Shown here piece by piece: positions 6,412-13,740 of a DNA stretch of 33,452 nt (its first letter is position 1; each line of letters begins with the position of its first letter). Source of the DNA: Lachnospiraceae bacterium UBA3641 (GTDB lineage: Bacteria; Bacillota; Clostridia; Lachnospirales; Lachnospiraceae); NCBI GenBank assembly GCA_002373875.1, contig DFKQ01000068.1, positions 1 through 33,452 on the forward strand, written 5' to 3'. Below the pieces are notes generated by a model, which made no database searches, had not been told where the DNA came from, and was given only the letters and a program-made list of their open reading frames with translations. The position numbers and the translations under genes were made by a program.

Positions 6412-6431
6412 TTCGATTCCGCTACGAGCTG
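6412..6431 (+). repeat. att core copy C (right end of element 2)
   Basis: This is the third exact copy of the 20-bp tRNA 3'-end core, with two further matching bases on the left. Core genes begin directly to the right, so this is the outer boundary of the accessory region. Confidence 0.8.
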
Positions 6432-6433
6432 TT

Positions 6434-6469
6434 AAAAACCGGCAAACATTATGTTTGCCGGTTTTTTTT
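6434..6469. terminator. Bidirectional terminator at the element/chromosome border
   Basis: AAAAACCGGCAAACA (6434-6448) pairs perfectly with TGTTTGCCGGTTTTT (6452-6466), loop TTA, with T runs on both strands. It was probably the original terminator of the tRNA gene. On the minus strand it stands 4 bp behind the last gene of the por-purC-xfp unit. Confidence 0.85.
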
Positions 6470-6472
6470 CAC

Positions 6473-7204
6473 TCAATCTTTCCGTTCATTCTCGTTATAA
6501 TAACATTCCCTGAAACGGGCAGAAAAGGCCGGAGGCTCATTCGCCACATATAAGTGCGATGTATCGCCAAATGAAGCTATCCTGAAAGAAGCTATTCCCT
6601 CCCTTCGTTCTTCCGTGTATACGGTGGTGACCGAAGTGGGCGCGGCACACAAACCGTGCCACAATACCATTGGCGAAGCTCCGATAAGATGTCCAAGCAT
6701 AAGTGCGGTAACACCGAAATGACAGAAGAAAGCTATCGTATCATTATTTGGCTTAACAGCACGGTAGTAATGCTTATCCCTTTCATAGCCGTGGTATGCA
6801 AGGAACTTATCCAGCTCATCCCATACATGAGTGGCATGTTCTCTTATATTCCCTGCTTCAAGGATATCATCATTGAGCCATTCGTCATATCTGTAGAAGT
6901 GTTCGCGCACGGTCCAGTCCTGTGGAAGCCAGTCCCAGCATACATGAGTACGGTCTTTGGAATCCGGACGGGCTATCTGAGGTATAAATTCCTGCAACCA
7001 GTCCAAGATCACCTCATCTTTGCGAACTTTTTCAAGGCAGGGCTTAGCTGTAAGCCTGGCCCTGCCCATAGGTGATACATAGTATTCGTCAATATGTGTC
7101 CTGACTATACGCTCGGCCAGCAGATCGGCTTCGCGTATCCCCTTTTGTGTAAGTGCATCTTTTTCATAATCAGGATCCGCATGTCTGATAAATAAAAGCT
7201 TCAT
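6473..7204 (-). CDS. Histidine phosphatase family protein (phosphoglycerate mutase-like)
   Basis: The N-terminal RHAD motif (LLFIRHADPDY) carries the phospho-accepting His. SPMGRARLTA and FFCHFGV supply further active-site Arg and the second His. The length of 243 residues fits the family, but the natural substrate is unknown; sugar phosphates or small phosphoesters are typical. I prefer the ATG at 7202-7204, as it lies 6 nt behind AAGGA, while the ATG at 7208 directly abuts that sequence. It follows xfp by about 20 bp and is the last gene before the terminator. A role in clearing a phosphorylated intermediate of the same pathway is possible but unproven. Confidence 0.85.
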   Translation of the reverse strand: MKLLFIRHADPDYEKDALTQKGIREADLLAERIVRTHIDEYYVSPMGRARLTAKPCLEKVRKDEVILDWLQEFIPQIARPDSKDRTHVCWDWLPQDWTVREHFYRYDEWLNDDILEAGNIREHATHVWDELDKFLAYHGYERDKHYYRAVKPNNDTIAFFCHFGVTALMLGHLIGASPMVLWHGLCAAPTSVTTVYTEERREGIASFRIASFGDTSHLYVANEPPAFSARFRECYYNENERKD

Positions 7205-7226
7205 GGTCATTCCTTAAGATCAAACA

Positions 7227-9590
7227 TTACCGGTTCTCCCACTTCCAGTCACGTACCTGTGGAAGGTCGAGACCGTATTCGGCTATATACTGGTCATGCT
7301 CAACCAGGGTGTCGCGCATCTTCTGGAGAAGATATGCGCCGCGGTTACCAAGCTGAGGCAGATGATTGACTATATCCATTACAAGGTGGAACCTGTCGAT
7401 CTCATTCTGGACCCTCATATCGAACGGAGTCGTAATGGTACCCTCCTCAAGATATCCGTGAACACTTAAGTTACGGTTGTACCTTGTATATGTAAGCTCG
7501 TGGATGAGCTTGGGATAACCGTGGAAGGCGAATATTATCGGCTTATCCTTGGTGAAGAGTGAATCATATTCGATATCGGTAAGTCCGTGAGGATGCTTGG
7601 TGTGGTCTATAAGCTTCATAAGGTCTACGATATTTACGAAGCGTACCTTAACCTCGGGAAGATACTCACGGAGAATGGTAACAGCCGCAAGGGCTTCCTT
7701 GGTGGGCGTATCACCGCAGCATGCAAGCACTACATCTGGTTCCTGTCCGGCATCATTGCTTGCCCAGTCCCAGATACCTATACCCTGGGTACAATGCTTA
7801 ACAGCCTGCTCCATTGTAAGCCACTGATGACTCGGATGCTTACTCGCTATTATAACGTTAACATAGTTCTTACTCCTTATGCAGTGATCGAAGCATGACA
7901 GTAGGCAGTTGGCATCGGGCGGAAGGTACATACGTACAACGTCTGCCTTCTTGTTGGCAATATGGTCAAGGAAGCCGGGATCCTGATGGGTGAAACCGTT
8001 ATGATCCTGCTGCCATACGTTTGATGTAAGGATAAGGTTTAAGGATGCTATCTCCTCTCTCCAGTAAAGGTCGTTGCATACCTTGAGCCACTTGGCATGC
8101 TGGGCACACATGGAATCAACGACACGGATGAATGCTTCGTATGAAGCGAAGAATCCATGACGACCCGTAAGCAGATATCCTTCCAGCCATCCCTCACACA
8201 TATGCTCGGAAAGGTATGAATCCATTATGCGGCCATCCGTCGCAAGATCCTCATCCGCCTCATGGTACTGGGCATTCCAATCACGCTTGGTCTCCTCGAA
8301 TACCTTGTAGAGACGGTTACTCATGGTCTCATCGGGACCGAATATGCGGAAGTTCTTAGACTCTTTATTGAGCTTGAAGATATCGCGAACAAACCCGCCA
8401 AGCTCGATCATATCCTGCTTCTCAACCGCACCGGGTGCAGGTACATCAACAGCATAATCCCTGAAATCGGGAAGACGTAAGTCGCGAAGGAGCTTACCGC
8501 CGTTGGCATGAGGATTGGCTGATATCCTCCTGTCTCCCTTAGGAGCTATATAACGGTATTTTTCAAGGAGCTGACCCTGCTCATCGAAGAGTTCGTCGGG
8601 CTTGTAGGACAGAAGCCATTCCTTAAGAAGTTCAAGATGCTCTGGCTTATCCATGGTGATAGGAACCTGATGGGCACGGAAGGATCCTTCTACCCTGAGC
8701 CCGTCCACAACCTTGGGACCTGTCCATCCCTTGGGAGTACGAAGGACTATCATGGGCCAGAAGGGACGCTCGGTATTTCCATTCTCCCTTGCTTCCTTCT
8801 GGATCTCCTTTATCCTTTCGATACATGTATCAACAGCTTCAGCCATGAGCTTATGCATCTCCATGGGATCATCACCCTCTACGAAGATGGGCTTCCAGCC
8901 ATAACCATGGAAGAGGCTTGCCACTTCTTCATGGGTTATATGCGATAATACGGTAGGGTTGCTTATCTTATACTCGTTAAGATGGAGTATCGGAAGAACC
9001 GCACCGTCGTTAGCCGCATTCAGGAACTTGTTCGAATGCCATGCCGTTGCAAGAGGTCCGGTCTCAGCCTCGCCGTCGCCAACAATGACCGTGGCGATAA
9101 GGTCAGGATTATCAAATACGGCACCAAATGCGTGGGCTATGGAATAACCAAGCTCACCGCCCTCATTTATGGAACCGGGAGTCTCGGGAGCAACGTGGCT
9201 TGAGATTCCGCCCGGGAATGAGAACTGCTTGTTTAATTTCTTAAGTCCCTCAAGATCTCTTGAGATATTGGGATAAACCTCACTGTAGGTCCCTTCAAGG
9301 TATGAATTGGCCACAAAGAAGTTCCCGCCGTGACCGGGGCCTGAAATAAGGATCATATCAAGGTCGTACTTGTTGATCGCGCGGTTCATATGTGCATATA
9401 CAAAGTTCTGCCCCGGTACCGTTCCCCAGTGGCCTACTATCTTCTTCTTGATCTGATCCCTTGTAAGAGGCTCCCTTAACATGGGATTGTCAAGAAGGTA
9501 TAACTGGGTGGCCGCTATATAGTTGGCTGCACGCCAGTATGCATTTAAGTCCGATAAATACTGCTCACTTGAAAAATCATCTTTTACCAT
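7227..9590 (-). CDS. xfp: Xylulose-5-phosphate/fructose-6-phosphate phosphoketolase
   Basis: The 787-residue protein is a full-length thiamine diphosphate enzyme that splits xylulose 5-phosphate (and often fructose 6-phosphate) with phosphate to acetyl phosphate plus glyceraldehyde 3-phosphate (or erythrose 4-phosphate). Visible are VGHWGTVPGQNFVYAH, GPGHGG, the ThDP motif GDGEAETGPLATAWHSNKF, and the C-terminal HQDPGFLDH and HPSHQWLTM segments. Which sugar phosphate is preferred cannot be read here. It acts in the cytosol and yields acetate and ATP through acetate kinase. GGGAG precedes the ATG. It lies 32 bp behind purC and 16-22 bp before the phosphatase, in one probable operon with the por genes. 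Confidence 0.95.
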   Translation of the reverse strand: MVKDDFSSEQYLSDLNAYWRAANYIAATQLYLLDNPMLREPLTRDQIKKKIVGHWGTVPGQNFVYAHMNRAINKYDLDMILISGPGHGGNFFVANSYLEGTYSEVYPNISRDLEGLKKLNKQFSFPGGISSHVAPETPGSINEGGELGYSIAHAFGAVFDNPDLIATVIVGDGEAETGPLATAWHSNKFLNAANDGAVLPILHLNEYKISNPTVLSHITHEEVASLFHGYGWKPIFVEGDDPMEMHKLMAEAVDTCIERIKEIQKEARENGNTERPFWPMIVLRTPKGWTGPKVVDGLRVEGSFRAHQVPITMDKPEHLELLKEWLLSYKPDELFDEQGQLLEKYRYIAPKGDRRISANPHANGGKLLRDLRLPDFRDYAVDVPAPGAVEKQDMIELGGFVRDIFKLNKESKNFRIFGPDETMSNRLYKVFEETKRDWNAQYHEADEDLATDGRIMDSYLSEHMCEGWLEGYLLTGRHGFFASYEAFIRVVDSMCAQHAKWLKVCNDLYWREEIASLNLILTSNVWQQDHNGFTHQDPGFLDHIANKKADVVRMYLPPDANCLLSCFDHCIRSKNYVNVIIASKHPSHQWLTMEQAVKHCTQGIGIWDWASNDAGQEPDVVLACCGDTPTKEALAAVTILREYLPEVKVRFVNIVDLMKLIDHTKHPHGLTDIEYDSLFTKDKPIIFAFHGYPKLIHELTYTRYNRNLSVHGYLEEGTITTPFDMRVQNEIDRFHLVMDIVNHLPQLGNRGAYLLQKMRDTLVEHDQYIAEYGLDLPQVRDWKWENR

Positions 9591-9622
9591 TTACTGTTCT
9601 CCCTTCTGTAAAAAGATATATT

Positions 9623-10501
9623 TTAAACCTCAAGTTTTTTTCCTGTCAGAAGTTCATACCCCTGCAGATACTTATCAATTGTCTTATCAACGATATCCTG
9701 CGGAAGGGTCCAGTTATGTCCCTCATTCGCCTTAAGCCAGTCCCTTGCGAACTGCTTGTCGAACGAAGGCTGTGAATGTCCGGCTTCATATCCTTCGGCC
9801 GGCCAGAAGCGCGAGCTGTCCGGTGTCAGCATCTCATCACCTATAACGATATTTCCATCCTCATCAAGTCCGAACTCGAACTTGGTATCTGCTATGATAA
9901 TACCCTTTGTAAGGGCGTAGTCCGCGCACTTCTTATAGAGAGCGATCGTATAGTCACGAAGCTTTGATGCGTATTCCTCTCCCTTGCCGGGTAACCTGTC
10001 TTCAAGGTATTTAACCGACTGCTCATAGCTTATATTCTCATCATGGTCACCGATCTCAGCCTTGGTCGAAGGTGTGTATATGGGCTCGGGCAGCTTATCC
10101 GATTCCTTAAGGCCTTCGGGAAGCTTAATCCCGCATACCGTACCGTCCTTAACATAGCTCGCCCAGCCGCTTCCCGTGATATATCCCCTTACGATGCACT
10201 CTACAGGAAGCATGGTGAGCTTTTTAACCATCATGCTGTTCCCGGTGAATTCAGGCTTTCTGAAAAATTCCGGCATGTCATTCACATCTGTTGAGATCAT
10301 GTGATTCTGAATGATATCCTCCGTCATATCAAACCAGAACTTGGACATCTGGGTAAGGACTGCCCCCTTCTTCGTTACCTTATTGTTAAGGATCACGTCA
10401 AAGCAGCTTATCCTGTCTGTTGCAACCAGTATAAGGGCATCTCCGATATCGTAGATCTCCCTTACCTTGCCTTCCTTTATGGGCTTGTAATCAGTACTCA
10501 T
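9623..10501 (-). CDS. purC: Phosphoribosylaminoimidazole-succinocarboxamide (SAICAR) synthase
   Basis: This is the ATP-dependent enzyme of purine synthesis that joins CAIR and aspartate. Typical features are KEGKVREIYD at the N-terminus, LILVATDRISCFDV, VECIVRGYITGSGW, IIADTKFEFG and DEMLTPDSSRFWP. The length of 292 residues matches the longer bacterial and yeast-type form rather than the 240-residue form. AAAGGAG precedes the ATG. It stands alone, away from other pur genes, between porB (35 bp) and xfp (32 bp), an unusual setting. Confidence 0.95.
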   Translation of the reverse strand: MSTDYKPIKEGKVREIYDIGDALILVATDRISCFDVILNNKVTKKGAVLTQMSKFWFDMTEDIIQNHMISTDVNDMPEFFRKPEFTGNSMMVKKLTMLPVECIVRGYITGSGWASYVKDGTVCGIKLPEGLKESDKLPEPIYTPSTKAEIGDHDENISYEQSVKYLEDRLPGKGEEYASKLRDYTIALYKKCADYALTKGIIIADTKFEFGLDEDGNIVIGDEMLTPDSSRFWPAEGYEAGHSQPSFDKQFARDWLKANEGHNWTLPQDIVDKTIDKYLQGYELLTGKKLEV

Positions 10502-10536
10502 AACTTACGTCTCCTTTATATAAAACACAATTGTAA

Positions 10537-11475
10537 CTATCTTGCACACCTGTACTTAAGGTCTTCCCAACGCCTGTCAACCTCGTTCTGGAACTGAACG
10601 ATCAGGTCCTCATTACCCTTCTTGAAAAGGTGCTTAAACCTTCCCTGCTCTCTTAAAAAGTCCTCGATGGGAAGCTTTTTCTTGGGCTCATAGTTAAGTA
10701 TCCACTTACCATGATCGACCTCAAAGAGCGGCCAGTAACAGGTCTCAACTCCCAGCTTGCATATCTTCATTATATCGGAGGTCTCATACCGCCATCCCCT
10801 GGGACATGGTGCCATGATGTTAAGGAACGCCGGCCCTTCCGTATAAATGGCCTTCTCAGATTTTTCATACAGATCCTTGAAGTTCTGCGTAAGTGTCGTC
10901 TGGGCAACATATGGAACATCATGCTCGGCTATAATGGCTGCAAGATCCTTACGGTTCTGCATCTTACCGCAGCTCTGACTTCCCACCGGTGTTGTGGTGG
11001 TATCGGCATACATGGGGGTTGCGGATGATCTCTGGATACCCGTATTCATGTATGCTCCGTTGTCATAGCATACATACACAAGGTCGTGCCCACGCTCCAT
11101 TGCTCCCGACAATGACTGGAAACCTATATCATATGTTCCGCCGTCTCCGCCGAAGGTGATGAACTTGAAGTTCTCCTTCTCCGAGAGCTTACCCCTCTTC
11201 TTAAGGGCGCGGTAAGCCGTCTCAACTCCGGAAAGAGTCGCCCCTGCATTCTCAAAGGCATTGTGTATATAGGAATCCTCCCATGCCGTATACGGGTACA
11301 TAAAGGTCGATACCTCAAGGCAGCCTGTCGCATTACCGATGACTGCATGATCCCCCTCGTGAAGGGCACGGAGCACTCCCCTTACCGCTATGGTGGCACC
11401 GCATCCGGCGCACATCCTGTGTCCCGCAGCAAGACGCTCGGGCTTGTTCATTACTTCTTTTAAATTATAAGCCAT
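10537..11475 (-). CDS. porB: 2-oxoacid (pyruvate):ferredoxin oxidoreductase, beta subunit
   Basis: The 312-residue subunit carries the thiamine diphosphate site (GDGGTYDIGFQSLSGAMERG, YDNGAYMNTG) and Cys in MCAGCGA, NATGC and MAPCPRGW, the usual ligands of its 4Fe-4S cluster. With the alpha subunit it decarboxylates pyruvate to acetyl-CoA and passes electrons to ferredoxin. Pyruvate is the likely substrate, but other 2-oxoacids are not excluded. It begins 11 bp after porA and ends 35 bp before purC. Confidence 0.93.
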   Translation of the reverse strand: MAYNLKEVMNKPERLAAGHRMCAGCGATIAVRGVLRALHEGDHAVIGNATGCLEVSTFMYPYTAWEDSYIHNAFENAGATLSGVETAYRALKKRGKLSEKENFKFITFGGDGGTYDIGFQSLSGAMERGHDLVYVCYDNGAYMNTGIQRSSATPMYADTTTTPVGSQSCGKMQNRKDLAAIIAEHDVPYVAQTTLTQNFKDLYEKSEKAIYTEGPAFLNIMAPCPRGWRYETSDIMKICKLGVETCYWPLFEVDHGKWILNYEPKKKLPIEDFLREQGRFKHLFKKGNEDLIVQFQNEVDRRWEDLKYRCAR

Positions 11476-11486
11476 CCCTGCGCCTC

Positions 11487-12668
11487 CTATTCCCTTAATC
11501 CTATATATCTGTACTGTTCCGCTTCCGTTCCGTTCTTAACAACATCATCAAGCTCGTTAAATATCTCATATACATGATCAACCGTAAAGTCACGTCCTGC
11601 CAGTCCGTAGATATAACTTACGGCTTCAATGTTCACCTTATATTTAAACAGGGCCGCGCATACCTCCATCGACAGGGGTCCGCCGTTTCCGTTATAGGGT
11701 TCGCACCTGTCCATGATCGCAAGGCACTTGCAGTTCCTTAAGGCCTCGGCAAGCTCTTTTGCAGGGAATGGCCTGAATACGCGAAGCTTTATTATCCCTG
11801 CCTTCATCCCCTTCTCTCTCAGATCATCGCAGGCCTGCTTGGCCGTGCCTGCTGCCGAACCCATGATAAGCATTATATAATCGGCATCTTCCGTTCTGTA
11901 TTCCTCAAAGAGCCCATACTTACGACCCGATATCCTCTCGAAGTTCTTAGCTACCTTAAGGATCACTTCCTTCGACCTCTCCATGGCCAGTTCCTGATTC
12001 TTCTTGGCTTCCATGGCGTAATTGGAAACGGAGTAAGGTCCCACGGATACAGGCTTCCCCGGGTTGAGAAGCCATTCTTCGGGCTCGTATGTACCTGCAA
12101 AATCCTTAACCGTATCATCATCCAGAAGTTCAATGTTCTGAACGGCATGTGAGGTGATAAAACCATCCTGGCATACCATAATGGGAAGATGTACGTTCTT
12201 GTCTTCAGCTATGGGATAGGCCTGAATGAAGTTATCATAGGCCTCCTGATTAGTCTCGGCGTAGATCTGAATCCAGCCCGTATCCCTGGCTCCCATGGAA
12301 TCCGAATGATCGCAGTTGATATTTATGGGACCGGATAAGGTACGGTTTACCAAGGCCAGCGCGCACGGCATCCTGTTTGACGCCGCAACCAGCAGTTCCT
12401 CCCACATAAGGGCCAGTCCGCAGCTGGAAGTCGCCGTAAGGCTCCTTGCTCCCGCAGCCTCAGCACCTATGGTAGCACTCATTGACGAATGCTCGGACTC
12501 CACCGGGATGAACTCCGTGTCCATCTGCCCGTTGGCTATATATGTAGATACCATCTGGGGTATCTCCGTTGACGGCGTAATGGGAAATGCCGGCATCACA
12601 TCCGGGTTAACCTGACGTATAGCGTATGCAACAGCCTCGTTTCCCGACATTCTGTCTTTCTTAGGCAT
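11487..12668 (-). CDS. porA: 2-oxoacid (pyruvate):ferredoxin oxidoreductase, alpha subunit
   Basis: The 393-residue subunit shows the pyrimidine-binding domain start (MSGNEAVAYAIRQVNPDVMPAFPITPSTEIPQ), SEHSSMSATIGAEAAGAR, and the central LVNRTLSGPININCDHSDSMGARDTGW block typical of pyruvate-specific enzymes. The C-terminal half has the transketolase-C-like fold (IMGSAAGTAKQACDDLREKGMKAGIIKLRVFRPFP). It lies 2 bp after porD and 11 bp before porB, so the subunits should be made together. Confidence 0.93.
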   Translation of the reverse strand: MPKKDRMSGNEAVAYAIRQVNPDVMPAFPITPSTEIPQMVSTYIANGQMDTEFIPVESEHSSMSATIGAEAAGARSLTATSSCGLALMWEELLVAASNRMPCALALVNRTLSGPININCDHSDSMGARDTGWIQIYAETNQEAYDNFIQAYPIAEDKNVHLPIMVCQDGFITSHAVQNIELLDDDTVKDFAGTYEPEEWLLNPGKPVSVGPYSVSNYAMEAKKNQELAMERSKEVILKVAKNFERISGRKYGLFEEYRTEDADYIMLIMGSAAGTAKQACDDLREKGMKAGIIKLRVFRPFPAKELAEALRNCKCLAIMDRCEPYNGNGGPLSMEVCAALFKYKVNIEAVSYIYGLAGRDFTVDHVYEIFNELDDVVKNGTEAEQYRYIGLRE

Positions 12669-12670
12669 AT

Positions 12671-12973
12671 CTACATTCCCTCCCTCATCTGAATTGCTCC
12701 GAAGGGGCAGGCCTTCTCACAGATACCGCATCCCTTGCAGTGATCATAGTCGAAATCAAGCCTCAGTGAATCCACTACAGGTATGCTGCCGTCAGGACAC
12801 ACCGGTGCGCACAGGAGGCACTGCTTGCACTTCTCCTTATCAAATACAGGGGTCATTGTCCTCCACTCACCCGTATTGAATTCCTTGCTTGTCCCCGCCG
12901 CAAACATCATAAGGCCTTCGGTAAGGTCCTGATGGGGCGTTGTTTCATTTATCTTCTTAACGTCTGTTCTCAT
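12671..12973 (-). CDS. porD: 2-oxoacid (pyruvate):ferredoxin oxidoreductase, delta subunit (2x4Fe-4S)
   Basis: The 100-residue protein contains two ferredoxin-type cluster motifs: CKQCLLCAPVCPDGSIP and CKGCGICEKACPFGAI. It carries electrons from the ThDP centre to external ferredoxin. The first motif has Asp-Gly after its last Cys-Pro, which is common in this subunit. It lies 17 bp after the gamma subunit gene and 2 bp before porA. Confidence 0.93.
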   Translation of the reverse strand: MRTDVKKINETTPHQDLTEGLMMFAAGTSKEFNTGEWRTMTPVFDKEKCKQCLLCAPVCPDGSIPVVDSLRLDFDYDHCKGCGICEKACPFGAIQMREGM

Positions 12974-12990
12974 GATTCTCCTTCGATCCT

Positions 12991-13578
12991 TTATGCACTC
13001 AACTGATCGGACAATGCTTCGAAGGTCATTGTCAGAGCCTTCATATTACCTTCAATGACTTCAGGTTTCTTGGCGAACTTATGCTCGTAAGAGGTCCTCA
13101 TCTCCCTGATGAAGGCTTCCTTATCCATGACCCCGCTTACCGCAACAGCCGCCGCGAGCATAGGTGAGTTGGGGAAGTTCTTCCCGAGGGTCTCAACCGA
13201 TATCTTCCTTGCGTCTACAGTATAAACACGCCCCTTGTATCCGTTAAGCAAAGGGATAACATCCTCACGGGTTCCGGGAGTATTTATTATAATTGCACCC
13301 TCTTCCTTAAGACCGGCCGTGACATCCACCGAATGAAGAAGGGTCTCATCAACCACAACCACCAGATCCGGTGTATATATGTTGGAATGTACCCTTATCT
13401 CCTCCCTGCTTATCCTGTTATAAGCAGTAATAGGCGCTCCCATTCTTTCGGGCCCGTATTCCGGAAACCCCTGAACGAAAGCACCCGTCTTAAACGCAAC
13501 ATCCGCCAAAAGCAATGCTGCTGTCTTGGCACCCTGACCTCCACGTCCGTGCCAGCGTATTTCAAGTCCCTGACTCAT
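12991..13578 (-). CDS. porC: 2-oxoacid (pyruvate):ferredoxin oxidoreductase, gamma subunit
   Basis: The 195-residue subunit starts with the family signature EIRWHGRGGQGAKTAALLLADVA, followed by GFPEYGPERMGAPITAYNRIS and DLVVVVDETLL. It helps to bind CoA in the multi-subunit enzyme. The symbol porC is used in Thermotoga; other systems call it porG. It is the first gene of the gamma-delta-alpha-beta cluster. AGGAG precedes the ATG, and the leader carries inverted repeats and a promoter. Confidence 0.92.
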   Translation of the reverse strand: MSQGLEIRWHGRGGQGAKTAALLLADVAFKTGAFVQGFPEYGPERMGAPITAYNRISREEIRVHSNIYTPDLVVVVDETLLHSVDVTAGLKEEGAIIINTPGTREDVIPLLNGYKGRVYTVDARKISVETLGKNFPNSPMLAAAVAVSGVMDKEAFIREMRTSYEHKFAKKPEVIEGNMKALTMTFEALSDQLSA

Positions 13579-13599
13579 TGTATTCTCCTGAAATTATGG

Positions 13600-13665
13600 T
13601 ATAGTGAACGAATTTTATTTCGTTTACTATAACTGTTCAAAATTAATATACAGTTCCGAACAGTT
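13600..13665. promoter_or_regulatory. Two inverted repeats in the por operon leader
   Basis: Repeat 1: TATAGTGAACGAA (13600-13612) and TTCGTTTACTATA (13619-13631), 13 bp with one G-T mismatch, loop TTTTAT, ending about 22 bp before the ATG. Repeat 2: AACTGTTC (13631-13638) and GAACAGTT (13658-13665), perfect, spaced by 19 bp, with GTTCCGAAC inside its right half. They could be operators or RNA structure. No T run follows repeat 1, so it is not a terminator. Confidence 0.5.
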
Positions 13666-13687
13666 ACATGATATACGAACATTTCCT

Positions 13688-13717
13688 ATTATATACACAG
13701 AAAAACTCCCGTGTAAA
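13688..13717 (-). promoter_or_regulatory. Putative sigma-A promoter of the por-purC-xfp unit
   Basis: TTTACA (13712-13717) and TATAAT (13688-13693) are separated by 18 bp, with transcription expected to begin near 13681. That gives a leader of about 100 nt containing both inverted repeats. A second weaker candidate (TTGAAC and TAAAAT, 17 bp apart) overlaps the repeats. Confidence 0.6.
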
Positions 13718-13740
13718 CAATAAAATTAGTCCTTCCTCCT

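Noticed and set aside
13600..13631. Inverted repeat as the polC terminator
   Set aside because: It lies beyond the por promoter, about 110 bp behind polC, and no T run follows on the minus strand.
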